Source of the DNA: Streptomyces venezuelae
Lineage (GTDB): Bacteria > Actinomycetota > Actinomycetes > Streptomycetales > Streptomycetaceae
Assembly (NCBI RefSeq): GCF_008642355.1
Contig: NZ_CP029193.1
Span: 3,806,001-3,870,000, forward strand
Direction of reading: 5' to 3'
DNA: 64,000 nt
Shown here: in pieces, positions 26,374 to 35,555 of the stretch
Numbering within the stretch: the first letter of the stretch is position 1
Layout: every line of letters starts with the position of its first letter
The notes under the pieces: generated by a model
The model's database searches: none
Told to the model about the DNA's origin: nothing
The model's input: only the letters and a program-made list of their open reading frames with translations
Translations under genes and position numbers: made by a program

Positions 26374-26637
26374 ATGTACGCGCGAAGGCGCCGTCTGTAC
26401 TTCGCCATGATGGGGACCTGTGTCGGTCTGTTCGTCCTGGCCTGGGGCGTCGTGCGGCTCTGGTCGGTTCCCGTGGCCGTCGGGATGTGCGTCGTGGCGA
26501 TGGTGATCCCGCCGCTGGCCGCCATGACCGCGAATCGGCGGGGTCCCGATGACCGCTGGTGGGACGACCCCAGCGGGGACCGCACGTCCGACGAGTGGTG
26601 GGACGAGCTGGACGGCAGGCACAGACGGCAGAGGTAG
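26374..26637 (+). CDS. DUF3099 family small membrane protein
   Basis: 87 residues. Basic start, two hydrophobic helices (residues ~9-27 and 31-50) and a hydrophilic tail with the repeated W/D-rich pattern RWWDDPSGDR ... EWWDELDG. It matches the DUF3099 family of actinobacteria; the function is unknown. The TACGCT-N6-ATG arrangement favours a leaderless transcript. A strong terminator follows. Confidence 0.8.
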   Translation: MYARRRRLYFAMMGTCVGLFVLAWGVVRLWSVPVAVGMCVVAMVIPPLAAMTANRRGPDDRWWDDPSGDRTSDEWWDELDGRHRRQR

Positions 26638-26639
26638 CC

Positions 26640-26692
26640 GAAGGGCCGCACCCCTTTCCAGTGGCGTCCAACCCCCTGGGGTGCGGCCCTTC
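26640..26692 (+). terminator. Strong terminator after the DUF3099 gene
   Basis: Perfect 15-bp stem (GAAGGGCCGCACCCC and its complement at 26678-26692) with a 23-base loop, starting two bases after the stop. It also faces the end of the convergent DUF1416 gene 40 bp away and may work in both directions. Confidence 0.8.
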
Positions 26693-26731
26693 AGCCGTTC
26701 TCGGCGCGGCGTGCGGACCGCGCTGTGTGAC

Positions 26732-27019
26732 TCAGACCGCGATCGCGACCTCCGCCAGACCGCCCGTCCGGGCGACGACCGTACGGTCCGCGGTGCCGCC
26801 GGGGATCAGTGCCCGGACGGTCCACGTGCCCTCGGCGGCGTAGAAGCGGAACTGTCCGGTGGCCGAGGTGGGGACCTCGGCGGTGAACTCGCCGGTCGAG
26901 TCGAGCAGGCGCACGTAACCGGTGACGGGCTCGCCGTCGCGGGTCACCTGGCCCTGGATCGTCGTCTCACCGGGCTTGATCGTCGAAGCGTCGGGGCCGC
27001 CGGCCTTTGCTCCACACAT
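26732..27019 (-). CDS. DUF1416 family protein, partner of the rhodanese
   Basis: 95 residues. It starts MCGAKAGG and consists of beta strands resembling a small carboxypeptidase-regulatory-like (Ig-type) domain. DUF1416 proteins occur almost always next to a thiosulfate sulfurtransferase in actinobacteria, as here (34-bp gap, same strand). The conserved Cys2 may accept or carry sulfur, which is inference. It is predicted cytoplasmic. Confidence 0.85.
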   Translation of the reverse strand: MCGAKAGGPDASTIKPGETTIQGQVTRDGEPVTGYVRLLDSTGEFTAEVPTSATGQFRFYAAEGTWTVRALIPGGTADRTVVARTGGLAEVAIAV

Positions 27020-27053
27020 GGGTACTCCTGAGGGGGAAGAGAGGTCGAGGGTC

Positions 27054-27899
27054 TTACTTGTCGGCGCCGAGCTCGATCGGCACGCCGACGAGCGAGCCGT
27101 ACTCGGTCCAGGAGCCGTCGTAGTTCTTGACGTTGGTCTGGCCGAGCAGCTCGTGCAGGACGAACCAGGTCAGGGCCGAACGCTCACCGATGCGGCAGTA
27201 GGCGATGGTGTCCTTCGACAGGTCGACCTGCTCGTCCTCGTAGAGGGCCTTGAGCTCGTCGTCGGACTTGAAGGTGCCGTCGTCGTTGGCGTTCTTCGAC
27301 CACGGGATGTTGCGGGCGCTCGGCACGTGGCCGGGGCGCTGCGACTGCTCCTGCGGGAGGTGGGCCGGGGCGAGCAGCTTGCCGCTGAACTCGTCGGGCG
27401 AGCGCACGTCGACGAGGTTCTGCGAGCCGATGGCCTTGACCACGTCGTCGCGGAAGGCGCGGATCGAGGTGTCCTGCGGCTTCGCCTTGTAGTCGGTCGC
27501 GGGGCGGTTCGGGACCTCGGAACCGTCGACCAGGTCGCGGGAGTCGAGCTCCCACTTCTTACGGCCGCCGTCGAGGAGCTTCACGTCCTGGTGGCCGTAG
27601 AGCTTGAAGTACCAGAAGGCGTACGACGCGAACCAGTTGTTGTTGCCGCCGTAGAGGACGACGGTGGAGTCGTTGGCGATGCCCTTGGCCGAGAGGAGCT
27701 TCTCGAAGCCCTCCTGGTCGATGAAGTCACGCCGGACCGGGTCCTGGAGGTCCTTGGTCCAGTCGATGCGGATCGCGTTCTTGATGTGGTTCTTGTCGTA
27801 CGCGGAGGTGTCCTCGTCGACCTCGACGATGACGACCTTCGGGTCCTCGATGTGGGCCTCGACCCAGTCGGCGTCTACCAGGACGTCGCTGCGGCTCAT
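27054..27899 (-). CDS. Thiosulfate sulfurtransferase (tandem rhodanese, SseA/CysA type)
   Basis: 281 residues, two rhodanese domains. The N-terminal one is inactive and structural. The C-terminal one has the catalytic loop CRIGERS near residue 235, of the thiosulfate type. The enzyme moves sulfane sulfur from thiosulfate to thiol acceptors or cyanide. It is encoded upstream of DUF1416 in the same operon, and a 26-residue leader peptide with two Cys codons lies about 145 bp upstream, so expression probably responds to cysteine supply. The ATG at 27899 has a GGAGAG site. Confidence 0.92.
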   Translation of the reverse strand: MSRSDVLVDADWVEAHIEDPKVVIVEVDEDTSAYDKNHIKNAIRIDWTKDLQDPVRRDFIDQEGFEKLLSAKGIANDSTVVLYGGNNNWFASYAFWYFKLYGHQDVKLLDGGRKKWELDSRDLVDGSEVPNRPATDYKAKPQDTSIRAFRDDVVKAIGSQNLVDVRSPDEFSGKLLAPAHLPQEQSQRPGHVPSARNIPWSKNANDDGTFKSDDELKALYEDEQVDLSKDTIAYCRIGERSALTWFVLHELLGQTNVKNYDGSWTEYGSLVGVPIELGADK

Positions 27900-28044
27900 G
27901 CTTCTCTCCTCCGGGGCAGTTACGGCGGTGCATAGGGGCGTGCGAGGTACGGGAGGTGCGGGGAGGCACGGCGTACGTACGCACGGGGAGGCCCTGACGG
28001 ATGGCGTCGAAAGGCCGGGGGAAATGCGGGGATGGGGCGTCCCG

Positions 28045-28125
28045 CTAGAAGGTGCGACAGAGCATGGCGGCGACGCGGCACAGGTCCACTGCCCGCCGCT
28101 TCGTGAGGTCCGCCTGTCGGTGCAT
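28045..28125 (-). CDS. Cysteine-containing leader peptide upstream of the rhodanese operon
   Basis: A 26-residue frame beginning MHRQADLTKRRAVDLCRV and ending CRTF, with two Cys codons in the second half. It matches the short Arg-rich 'putative leader peptide' family found before sulfur-assimilation genes in Streptomyces. Slow translation of the Cys codons when cysteine is scarce would change folding of the following 145-base leader or coupling to the rhodanese gene. The mechanism is inferred, while the peptide pattern is clear. Confidence 0.7.
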   Translation of the reverse strand: MHRQADLTKRRAVDLCRVAAMLCRTF

Positions 28126-28319
28126 GGGTCCGATCGTAGGGACGGAGGGGCGGCCGTGTCACCGGCGCTCCGCATACTGAGACGCGATCGTCCACGATGC
28201 GGGAACCGTTGAAGCCCCCGGCCGCCCCGAAGCCGCCGCGGACTGCCCCGTACCCCCGCCGCATCCGCCCCCCGGACGCCTCCGTCTCGTACTACGGACG
28301 AGGCGGTCGGAGGAGCGTG

Positions 28320-29072
28320 TCAGCTCGCCAGGCGCACGTTGGAACCCGACACCGACATGTCGACGCCGTCCGGTGCCGCCTCGACCTTCTCCAGCTTGAT
28401 GCCGGCGGGCAGGTCCTCGATCCTCTGGTCGAAGTCGGTGACGTTGCGGGCCGTGCCCTCGGGGAGCGGGATGGAGACGCCGAGGACGTTCAGGCTCTTG
28501 GGGATCCGGTCGGCGTGGACGCGGATGTTGTCGCCCTCGACGCGGACCGAGCTGAGCACGTGGACGGGCTTGGGCAGCTTCGCGCCGCCCTTGCTGACCT
28601 CGACCTCGACCTTGATCTTGCCGTTGCCGCCGTCGGAGAGGCCGACGACCTTGCCGGTCGCGCCGAGCGGCAGCTCGACGGGCTCGGACTTGCTGGCCTT
28701 CAGGAGCTCGTCGTACGAGACGTGGGCGGTGCCCGTGGCGGTCGCGGCGGTCGCCGAGCTGTAGTCGCCGGAGAACTCGACGCCCTTCATGTGGGCGGTG
28801 AGGTCGGCGATGCGGATGGAGTCGGAGCCGGACTTGGCGTCGTAGTTCTTGATGCCGACCTCCACGTCGTCGAGCTCACCGCCCATCACCTGGGTGAGGA
28901 AGGGGAAGCCCTTGATGGAGACGTCGGGCGTCTCGCTCAGCCCCTCGCTGGTGCGCATCTTGTCCGCCGCCTCGCCCTCGGCGAAGTTCACGGCGAGCCG
29001 GTCGGCCGCCACGAAGAGACCGCCGAGGATCACGACGACGATCAGAAGTATGCGTATGGCGCGCTTGCTCAT
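28320..29072 (-). CDS. LmeA-family (DUF2993) phospholipid-binding protein
   Basis: 250 residues. One N-terminal membrane helix (residues 6-24) with the rest outside the cell. The DUF2993 signature GFPFLTQV lies near residue 55. LmeA of mycobacteria binds phosphoinositides and supports mannan elongation; the streptomycete role is unknown. A second, longer member is at 37015. The gene stands alone: 195 bp of apparently empty sequence follows, and a terminator of the neighbouring gene precedes it. Confidence 0.83.
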   Translation of the reverse strand: MSKRAIRILLIVVVILGGLFVAADRLAVNFAEGEAADKMRTSEGLSETPDVSIKGFPFLTQVMGGELDDVEVGIKNYDAKSGSDSIRIADLTAHMKGVEFSGDYSSATAATATGTAHVSYDELLKASKSEPVELPLGATGKVVGLSDGGNGKIKVEVEVSKGGAKLPKPVHVLSSVRVEGDNIRVHADRIPKSLNVLGVSIPLPEGTARNVTDFDQRIEDLPAGIKLEKVEAAPDGVDMSVSGSNVRLAS

Positions 29073-29131
29073 GTCCGGTGTTCCCCCACCTGGTCCCCCG
29101 AGGTCAACTGTTCGTTTCCGCGAGCCTAAAG

Positions 29132-29170
29132 GACAGGTCCCCCGCCGGAGAGCCCGGCGGGGGACCTGTC
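29132..29170 (-). terminator. Very strong terminator of the hydrolase / MoaD-like / membrane protein operon
   Basis: A perfect 17-bp stem (GACAGGTCCCCCGCCGG and its complement) with a 5-base loop, 16 bp beyond the stop of the gene at 29186. Confidence 0.85.
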
Positions 29171-29185
29171 GAACAGCTGTGACGA

Positions 29186-30433
29186 TCAGCCGATGGCACG
29201 TCCGAGGACGTAGACGGCCGGGGCGGCGGCAGCGAGCGGCAGCGCGACGCCCGCCGTCATGTGCACGAACCGCGACGGGTAGTCGTAGCTGGCGACGCGG
29301 TGCCCGATCAGCGCGCACACGCCGGCGCCGAGCGCGAGCAGCGCGCCCTCGCTGCCGTAGTCGGTCGTCCCGCCCACCGCGACCCCGGCGCCCGCGGCCG
29401 CGATCAGCGAGACGACCACCGAGGCGATGGTGGGCAGTGGCAGCGCGCGGGCGAGGATCGCGACGGCGACGGCGATGCCGCCCACGGTCACCGCGTCGGC
29501 CGCGGCCGCGAGGTGCCCGGCGGCGACGATCGCGAGCGCCGACGACACCACCGTGGCCATCAGGCCGTACATCCGCTCGTCGGCCCCCGCGTGGCTGCGC
29601 AGCTGCAGCACGAGGACGAGCAGCACCCACACGCCGAGCGTGCCGAGGACGGCGGCGGGCGCGTCCTCCTTGCCGACGGCGAGCAGCGCGACGTCCGCGA
29701 CGACACCGCCGAGGAACGCGAGCGCGATGCCCTGTCGCGCGGGCCACATGCCGTTGAGCCGGAACCAGCCGGCGGCGGTCACGGCCTGCAGCAGCACGAG
29801 CGGTACGAGCAGCGCGTACTGCCCGACGGCGGCACCCGCGGCGAGCAGCAGGCCGAGCACGGCGGTCAGCGCGGCGGGCTGCATCCCCGGCTCGATGATC
29901 GGCGAGCGGCCCTCGGCGCGGGCGCGCTGGGCGTCGGTGACGCGGGGGTTGCCGGTGGTGGTGGCGGGCCCGTACGAGGACGAGTCGCGGGCGGGCTGGG
30001 GGGCAGGATCCGGCGCCGGTTCCGGCACGGGGGCGGGCGCGGCGCTCTGCGGCGGCAGGTACGCGGTCTCCGTCACGTCCACCGCGGCGGGCGCCTGGTG
30101 GCCCACCTGCGTCTCCCAGGTCTGCCCCTCCCACTGCTGGGTGTGGTGCTCCTGGCCGTACTGCTGCTGCGGCTCGGCGTAGTACTGCTGCTGGGGGTAC
30201 GGGCGGCCGTACTGATCGTGGCCGTACTGGTCCTGGCCCTGCCCGTACTGCTGTTGTTGCTGTGGCTGCGCGTAGTACTGCTGCTGGTCCGGATACGGCT
30301 GTTGCTGCTGCTGATCCGGGTAGGGCTGGTGGTGCTGCTGCTCCGGATACTGCTGCTGTCCGGGGTACTGCTGCTGCGGATACGGCTCGTACCCGTCGTA
30401 CCCCTCGTACCCCTCATAGGGCTGATCGGACAT
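29186..30433 (-). CDS. Gln/Tyr/Pro-rich N-terminus + polytopic membrane protein
   Basis: 415 residues. Residues 1-120 are low-complexity, dominated by Gln, Tyr and Pro in QQQYYAQP-like repeats. Residues ~160-415 contain about ten hydrophobic helices. The tail resembles streptomycete 'integral membrane proteins' of unknown role. The N-terminus looks like a disordered, possibly phase-separating cytoplasmic domain. It is the last gene of an operon: hydrolase, MoaD-like (5 bp away), then this. The ATG at 30433 is preferred over a GTG three codons upstream. No function is assigned. Confidence 0.75.
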   Translation of the reverse strand: MSDQPYEGYEGYDGYEPYPQQQYPGQQQYPEQQHHQPYPDQQQQQPYPDQQQYYAQPQQQQQYGQGQDQYGHDQYGRPYPQQQYYAEPQQQYGQEHHTQQWEGQTWETQVGHQAPAAVDVTETAYLPPQSAAPAPVPEPAPDPAPQPARDSSSYGPATTTGNPRVTDAQRARAEGRSPIIEPGMQPAALTAVLGLLLAAGAAVGQYALLVPLVLLQAVTAAGWFRLNGMWPARQGIALAFLGGVVADVALLAVGKEDAPAAVLGTLGVWVLLVLVLQLRSHAGADERMYGLMATVVSSALAIVAAGHLAAAADAVTVGGIAVAVAILARALPLPTIASVVVSLIAAAGAGVAVGGTTDYGSEGALLALGAGVCALIGHRVASYDYPSRFVHMTAGVALPLAAAAPAVYVLGRAIG

Positions 30434-30438
30434 GGTGC

Positions 30439-30693
30439 TCATCCTCCTGCGAACGGCGGGAGCACCTCGACCGTGCCGCCCTCGGCCAGCCGTACGGTCT
30501 CATGCCTCCGGGTCCCGACGGGGGCCCCGTCGACCAGGAAGGAGCAGCGCTGCAGGACCCGGACGAGTTCACCGGGATGCCGCTCGCGTGCGGCGTCCAG
30601 CGCGTCGGCGAGCGTCGCCGCGTCGTACGGCTCCTCGGCGACGCCCGCGGCCGCCTTGGCAGCGGCCCAGTAACGAATGGTGCCGTTCACCAT
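30439..30693 (-). CDS. MoaD/ThiS-like ubiquitin-fold sulfur carrier
   Basis: 84 residues with a C-terminal Gly-Gly (PPFAGG), the hallmark of sulfur-carrier proteins that are adenylated and thiocarboxylated for molybdopterin, thiamine or cysteine synthesis. The start MVNGTIRYWAAAKAAAG matches the MoaD pattern. No partner MoaE/MoeB gene is adjacent. It sits between a hydrolase (16-bp gap) and a membrane protein (5-bp gap). A GGAAGGGGAG site precedes the ATG. Confidence 0.82.
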   Translation of the reverse strand: MVNGTIRYWAAAKAAAGVAEEPYDAATLADALDAARERHPGELVRVLQRCSFLVDGAPVGTRRHETVRLAEGGTVEVLPPFAGG

Positions 30694-30709
30694 GCGACTC
30701 CCCTTCCTT

Positions 30710-31555
30710 TCAGTCGGCGGTTGCCGACGTCCATGATGCCGTGGCCCACGAGGCGATCCGTCCGACGAGCGCGTCGGACGCCGCGTGCTCCGCGTGTCCC
30801 ATGCCCTCTTCCAGCCACAGCTCCGCCCCGCCCCCGGCTGCCGCGGCGAGCATCCGGGGATGGTCGAGCGGGAAGTACGGGTCCCGGTCTCCGTGGACGA
30901 CGAGCAGCGGCGTCGGGGCGATGAGGGGGACGGACTCGACGGGCGAAAGGGGGACGGGGTCCCACTCGTGCGGGTGGATTCGGGTCCGCAGTCCGTAGCG
31001 GCCGACGGCGCGTCCCGCGGGCCGGGTGACGACCCAGTGCAGCCGCCGCATCGGCGCCGTCCCCCGGTAGAACCACCGCGCGGGAGCACTCACCGCGGCC
31101 ACCGCGTCGGTCCGCGCTTCCGTGCGCCCCCTGTGCAACGCGGCGTGACGGAGGACGACCGAGCCCCCCATCGAGAAACCGACGGTGACCACGTGCGCGT
31201 ACCCCAGGGACCGCGCCCACTCGACCGCCGCAGCCAGGTCGAGGACCTCGCGGTCGCCCACCGTGGAGTGCCCGCCGGACCCGCCGTGGCCCCGGAAGGA
31301 AAAGGTGATCACGGCCGCACGCTGGGCGAGGACACCCGCGATCCGGCGCACGTGCGGGCGCGCGAGGTCCCCCGAGAACCCGTGCGCGACGACGATCGCG
31401 AGCTCGCCGGCGGGGTCGGGCCCGGGGTCGTGGGCGGCCTCGATGGCCACGCCGTCCTGTGTACGGAGCGTGGCCCTCCGCTGAACGCTGCGCTGACCGC
31501 GAGTGAGCGGAGGCACAGAAGATCGCGCCTCTTGACCTGCCGGACCGGAGTTCAT
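30710..31555 (-). CDS. Alpha/beta hydrolase
   Basis: 281 residues. The nucleophile elbow is GFSMGGS (Ser near residue 128), with Asp in HGDRDPYFP and His in GMGHAE completing the triad. There is no signal peptide, so it is cytoplasmic, probably a serine esterase or lipase-like enzyme. It heads the operon with the MoaD-like and Q-rich membrane protein genes. It is divergent from glnR. The substrate cannot be inferred. Confidence 0.85.
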   Translation of the reverse strand: MNSGPAGQEARSSVPPLTRGQRSVQRRATLRTQDGVAIEAAHDPGPDPAGELAIVVAHGFSGDLARPHVRRIAGVLAQRAAVITFSFRGHGGSGGHSTVGDREVLDLAAAVEWARSLGYAHVVTVGFSMGGSVVLRHAALHRGRTEARTDAVAAVSAPARWFYRGTAPMRRLHWVVTRPAGRAVGRYGLRTRIHPHEWDPVPLSPVESVPLIAPTPLLVVHGDRDPYFPLDHPRMLAAAAGGGAELWLEEGMGHAEHAASDALVGRIASWATASWTSATAD

Positions 31556-31595
31556 GTGGGCTATTCTGCTGGGCAGAGGATCCGGGCAGCGCAGC

Positions 31596-31629
31596 CCCCG
31601 GGTCCTTTCGTGCTTTCCGGGACCCCGGG
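31596..31629 (+). promoter_or_regulatory. Hairpin in the glnR leader
   Basis: CCCGGGTCC and GGGACCCCGGG pair with one bulged C around a 13-base loop, about 135 bp before glnR. This could be an attenuator-like structure in the 5' leader, or a remnant terminator. Confidence 0.35.
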
Positions 31630-31709
31630 CGCGGGCCACAGAAATCACGTCTTCAGTACGAAGCAGTGCCGTAAACGTCCTCGCAGGGACCGAGGAGGAA
31701 CCAGACGTT

Positions 31710-31766
31710 ATGGGCGAGCGAAACGTGCACGACAGTCGGACGACCCGGGCAGGTGGTCGGCGGTGA
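31710..31766 (+). CDS. 18-residue upstream ORF overlapping glnR
   Basis: [18 protein letters not shown]. It has a far better ribosome-binding site (GAGGAGG) than glnR itself, and its TGA overlaps the glnR GTG (GTGA). That arrangement predicts translational coupling of glnR to this leader peptide. The peptide is basic and shows no amino-acid run of the attenuator kind. Confidence 0.5.
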   Translation: MGERNVHDSRTTRAGGRR

Positions 31767-32518
31767 GCTCACTGCTGCTCCTGACCAATGCCCTCCAGCC
31801 GTCGACGGAGGTGCTCCCCGCTCTCGGCCTGCTCCTTCACAACGTGCGCGTCGCCCCCGCGGAGGGCCCCGCCCTCGTCGACACCCCCGGCGCCGACGTC
31901 ATCCTGATCGACGGGCGCCGCGACCTCCCACAGGTCCGCAGCCTCTGCCAGCTGCTCCGCTCCACGGGACCCGGCTGTCCGCTGGTCCTCGTCGTGACGG
32001 AGGGCGGCCTCGCGGCCGTCACCGCGGACTGGGGCATCGACGACGTGCTCCTCGACACGGCGGGCCCCGCCGAGGTCGAGGCGCGGCTGCGGCTCGCGAT
32101 GGGCCGCCAGCAGATCACCTCCGACGACTCCCCCATGGAGATCCGCAACGGCGATCTCTCCGTGGACGAGGCGACGTACAGCGCGAAGCTGAAGGGCCGG
32201 GTCCTCGACCTGACCTTCAAGGAGTTCGAGCTCCTCAAATATCTGGCGCAGCACCCGGGGCGGGTCTTCACGCGTGCCCAGCTGCTCCAGGAGGTGTGGG
32301 GCTACGACTACTTCGGCGGCACCCGCACGGTCGACGTGCACGTGCGGCGGCTGCGGGCGAAGCTCGGCGTCGAGCACGAGTCGCTGATCGGCACGGTCCG
32401 CAATGTCGGCTACCGCTTCGTCGCCCCGGAGAAGGTCGAACGCGCGGCCGAGGCCGAGAAGGCGAAGGCCGCGGCGCCCGCTCCGAAGGAAGCTGCCGTA
32501 CGCCCTGCCCAGCGGTAG
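31763..32518 (+). CDS. glnR: GlnR, global nitrogen regulator (orphan OmpR-type response regulator)
   Basis: 251 residues. The N-terminal receiver-like domain ([20 protein letters not shown] onward) keeps the fold but is atypical, having no conventional kinase partner. The C-terminal winged HTH (residues ~130-225) has [20 protein letters not shown] and [11 protein letters not shown]. From memory the sequence is nearly identical to S. coelicolor GlnR, which controls glnA, glnII, amtB and nir genes at GTnAC-N6-GAAAC sites. The C-terminal tail is Ala/Lys/Glu-rich and variable. GTG start within GTGA. Confidence 0.95.
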   Translation: MSSLLLLTNALQPSTEVLPALGLLLHNVRVAPAEGPALVDTPGADVILIDGRRDLPQVRSLCQLLRSTGPGCPLVLVVTEGGLAAVTADWGIDDVLLDTAGPAEVEARLRLAMGRQQITSDDSPMEIRNGDLSVDEATYSAKLKGRVLDLTFKEFELLKYLAQHPGRVFTRAQLLQEVWGYDYFGGTRTVDVHVRRLRAKLGVEHESLIGTVRNVGYRFVAPEKVERAAEAEKAKAAAPAPKEAAVRPAQR

Positions 32519-32529
32519 TTCCATCCGCG

Positions 32530-32535
32530 TAGACT
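32530..32535 (+). promoter_or_regulatory. -10 element of leaderless lacI-type gene
   Basis: TAGACT followed by six bases and the GTG at 32542. Confidence 0.5.
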
Positions 32536-32541
32536 CCGCGC

Positions 32542-33564
32542 GTGGCCAAGGTGACTCGGGATGACGTGGCAAGACTTGCGGGTACTTCGACCGCGGTCGT
32601 CAGTTACGTCATCAACAACGGACCCAGGCCGGTCGCCCCGGCCACGCGCGAGCGGGTACTCGCCGCGATCAAGGAGCTGGGGTACCGGCCCGACAGGGTT
32701 GCCCAGGCCATGGCCTCGCGGCGCACGGACCTCATAGGCATGATCGTGCCGGACGCGCGCCAGCCGTTCTTCGCGGAGATGACGCACGCCGTCGAACAGG
32801 CGGCGTCCGAGCGCGGAAAGATGGTCCTGGTCGGGAACTCCGACTACGTGGAGGAGCGCGAGACGCACTACCTCCGCGCCTTCCTCGGCATGCGGGTCTC
32901 CGGCCTCATCCTCGTCAGCCACGGTCTGACCGACCAGGCCGCCGCCGAGATCGACGCGTGGGACGCGCGCGTGGTGCTGCTCCACGAGCGGCCCGAGGCC
33001 ATCGACGACGTCGCGGTCGTCACGGACGACGTGGGCGGCGCGCAGCTCGCCACCCGCCACCTCCTGGAACACGGTCACCAGTACGTCGCCTGTGTCGGCG
33101 GCACGGCCGAGACCCCGACCGTCGGCGACCCCGTCTCCGACCACGTCGAGGGCTGGCGGCGCGCGATGCGGGAGGCCGGGCGGTCGGTGGAGGGGCGGCT
33201 CTTCGAAGCGCCGTACAACCGCTACGACGCGTACCAGGTGGGCCTGGAGCTCCTCGCCCGCCCGGACAGGCCCACCGCGATCTTCTGCTCCACGGACGAC
33301 CAGGCGATCGGCATCCTGCGGGCGGCGCGCGAGCTGCGCATCGACGTGCCGGGCGAGCTGGCCGTGGCCGGCTTCGACGACGTGAAGGAGGCGGGGCTCA
33401 CGGACCCGCCGCTGACGACGGTCGCGTCGGACCGGCCCGCGATGGCGCGGGCGGCGGTGGACCTGGTCCTGGACGACGGGCTGCGGGTCGCGGGGTCGCG
33501 GCGTGAGCGGCTGAAGCTGTTCCCGTCCCGGCTGGTGGTCCGGCAGTCCTGCGGCTGCAAGTAG
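32542..33564 (+). CDS. LacI/GalR-family repressor
   Basis: 340 residues. HTH at residues 1-55 ([28 protein letters not shown]), hinge helix, then a periplasmic-binding-protein-like effector domain to residue ~335. The hinge region ends [20 protein letters not shown]. It lies 23 bp after glnR but has its own leaderless-type promoter (TAGACT). The sugar or other ligand is unknown, and no transport genes are adjacent. Confidence 0.9.
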   Translation: MAKVTRDDVARLAGTSTAVVSYVINNGPRPVAPATRERVLAAIKELGYRPDRVAQAMASRRTDLIGMIVPDARQPFFAEMTHAVEQAASERGKMVLVGNSDYVEERETHYLRAFLGMRVSGLILVSHGLTDQAAAEIDAWDARVVLLHERPEAIDDVAVVTDDVGGAQLATRHLLEHGHQYVACVGGTAETPTVGDPVSDHVEGWRRAMREAGRSVEGRLFEAPYNRYDAYQVGLELLARPDRPTAIFCSTDDQAIGILRAARELRIDVPGELAVAGFDDVKEAGLTDPPLTTVASDRPAMARAAVDLVLDDGLRVAGSRRERLKLFPSRLVVRQSCGCK

Positions 33565-33692
33565 GACCCTGCCGCAAGCAGGACACCGCCGACAGCCGCG
33601 CGACCCGCCTTTATATCGGGCATACGCACTTCTGCCGGGCTTCTCAGGACGTACTCAGGCAGCTCTCATGTACGCCGGACAGTCTCGTGGTC

Positions 33693-34724
33693 ATGACCGA
33701 GACCTTCCGCCACAGCGGCGAGTACCCCCAGCAGCAGTCGGCAGCGCCTGTGCACCACGGCGGTACGCAGGGAGGCACCGCGCACGGCGCGTGGCCGCCC
33801 CCGCCCGCCTTCGCGCCGGAAGAACCTCAGGCACCCGCCCCACGGCGGCGCCGCGCCAAGGGCCCGGTGGCCCTCATCGCCGCCGTCGCGATAGCGGCGG
33901 CCGCGGTGGGCGGCGGCACCGCGTACGCCGTGCAGACGCTGACCGGCAGGGACGGCGGCACCTCCGCGACCAGCACCGACGTCGTGCCGACGAGCAAGAA
34001 GGGCACCGTCTCGGGGGTCGCCGAGGCGGTCAGCCCCAGCATCGTCGAGGTCGGCGCCCAGACGGCCCAGGGCAAGTCGACGGGCTCCGGGGTCATCACG
34101 ACGAGCGACGGCGAGATCGTCACCAACAACCACGTCATCGCGGGCGCCACGTCGGTCAAGGTGCGGACGAACGACGGCAAGACGTACGACGCCGAAGTCG
34201 TCGGCACCGACAGCAAGAAGGACCTCGCCCTCCTCGAGCTCAAGGGCGCGTCCGGGCTCAAGCCGGCCACCCTCGGCAACTCCGACAACGTCAGGGTCGG
34301 TGACGAGGTCGTCGCCATCGGCTCCCCCGAGGGCCTCACCGGCACGGTCACCAGCGGCATCGTCTCCGCGCTCGACCGCGACGTCACGGTGCCCACGGGG
34401 GAGGGCCAGGAACAGCCGCAGAACCCGGAGGGCGGCTGGCCGTTCGAGTTCGACGGGCGCCAGTTCAACGGTGACACGGGCTCGTCCAAGACCACGTACA
34501 AGGCACTGCAGACCGACGCCTCCCTCAACCCCGGCAACTCCGGCGGCGCCCTCATCGACATGAACGGCAACATCATCGGCATCAACTCGGCCATGTACTC
34601 GCCCAGTTCGTCGCAGGGCGGCTCGGAGTCGGCGTCCTCCGGCAGTGTCGGCCTCGGCTTCGCCATACCGATCGACGCGGTCAAGGACGACCTCGGCAAG
34701 CTGCGGTCGGGCTCGAAGACCTGA
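33693..34724 (+). CDS. HtrA/DegP-like membrane-anchored serine protease
   Basis: 343 residues. A cytoplasmic Pro/Gln-rich N-terminus, a membrane helix (residues ~58-80), then a trypsin-like domain with catalytic His in NNHVIAG, Asp in DLALLEL and Ser in NPGNSGGAL. There is no PDZ domain, unlike most HtrA proteins. Such proteases handle misfolded extracytoplasmic proteins. It is followed 93 bp later by a two-component system, as in the mycobacterial mprAB-pepD arrangement, so envelope stress control is plausible. Confidence 0.9.
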   Translation: MTETFRHSGEYPQQQSAAPVHHGGTQGGTAHGAWPPPPAFAPEEPQAPAPRRRRAKGPVALIAAVAIAAAAVGGGTAYAVQTLTGRDGGTSATSTDVVPTSKKGTVSGVAEAVSPSIVEVGAQTAQGKSTGSGVITTSDGEIVTNNHVIAGATSVKVRTNDGKTYDAEVVGTDSKKDLALLELKGASGLKPATLGNSDNVRVGDEVVAIGSPEGLTGTVTSGIVSALDRDVTVPTGEGQEQPQNPEGGWPFEFDGRQFNGDTGSSKTTYKALQTDASLNPGNSGGALIDMNGNIIGINSAMYSPSSSQGGSESASSGSVGLGFAIPIDAVKDDLGKLRSGSKT

Positions 34725-34817
34725 TCCGGGGTGCACCTGGGGCGCCCCGCCCGCCCTCGCGTGCGAGGCTGATACCGGCCCCGTCCCGCCCCACCGACCC
34801 GAGGAAGTCCGCATCCC

Positions 34818-35555
34818 ATGAGCCCCGCCGAAGGCGACCGCACCGGTGACCGCGAGCAGCAACGCATCCTGATCGTGGACGACGAACCCGCCGTGCGGGA
34901 GGCGCTGCGACGCAGCCTCGCCTTCGAGGGGTACGGCACCGAGGTCGCGGTCGACGGCGCCGACGCGCTGGAGAAGGCGACCGCGTACCGCCCGGACCTC
35001 GTCGTCCTCGACATCCAGATGCCCCGCATGGACGGCCTGACCGCCGCGCGCAGGCTCCGCTCCACCGGATCGACCACCCCGATCCTGATGCTGACGGCGC
35101 GCGACACCGTCGGCGACCGCGTCACGGGACTCGACGCGGGCGCCGACGACTACCTGGTCAAGCCGTTCGAGCTGGACGAGCTCTTCGCCCGGATCCGCGC
35201 GCTGCTGCGCCGCAGTTCGTACGCTCCCGGGGCCGGACAGGACCCGGAGGGCGACACGCTCGCCTTCGCCGACCTGCGGATGGACCTCGCGACGCGCGAG
35301 GTCACGCGGGGTACGCGGACCGTGGAGCTGACCCGCACGGAGTTCACGCTCCTGGAGATGTTTCTCGCCCACCCGCGCCAGGTCCTGACCCGCGAGCAGA
35401 TCCTCAAGGCGGTCTGGGGCTTCGACTTCGAGCCGTCGTCCAACTCCCTCGACGTGTACGTCATGTACCTGCGCCGCAAGACGGAGGCGGGCGGGGAACC
35501 GCGTCTCGTACACACGGTGCGGGGTGTCGGGTACGTGCTGCGGGGCGGCGAGTGA
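34818..35555 (+). CDS. OmpR-family response regulator (MprA-like)
   Basis: 245 residues. Receiver domain with [10 protein letters not shown] acidic pocket, phospho-acceptor Asp65 ([12 protein letters not shown]) and Lys in [10 protein letters not shown]. The DNA-binding winged helix covers residues ~150-243 ([32 protein letters not shown]). It overlaps the kinase gene by GTGA, so the pair is translationally coupled. GAGGAAG forms the ribosome-binding site. Confidence 0.93.
   Translation: MSPAEGDRTGDREQQRILIVDDEPAVREALRRSLAFEGYGTEVAVDGADALEKATAYRPDLVVLDIQMPRMDGLTAARRLRSTGSTTPILMLTARDTVGDRVTGLDAGADDYLVKPFELDELFARIRALLRRSSYAPGAGQDPEGDTLAFADLRMDLATREVTRGTRTVELTRTEFTLLEMFLAHPRQVLTREQILKAVWGFDFEPSSNSLDVYVMYLRRKTEAGGEPRLVHTVRGVGYVLRGGE

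Noticed and set aside
29261..30673. A 470-codon open frame on the plus strand opposite the Q-rich membrane protein
   Set aside because: The Leu-rich stretch is the complement of Gln codons; the real gene's layout, operon spacing and terminator support the minus strand.
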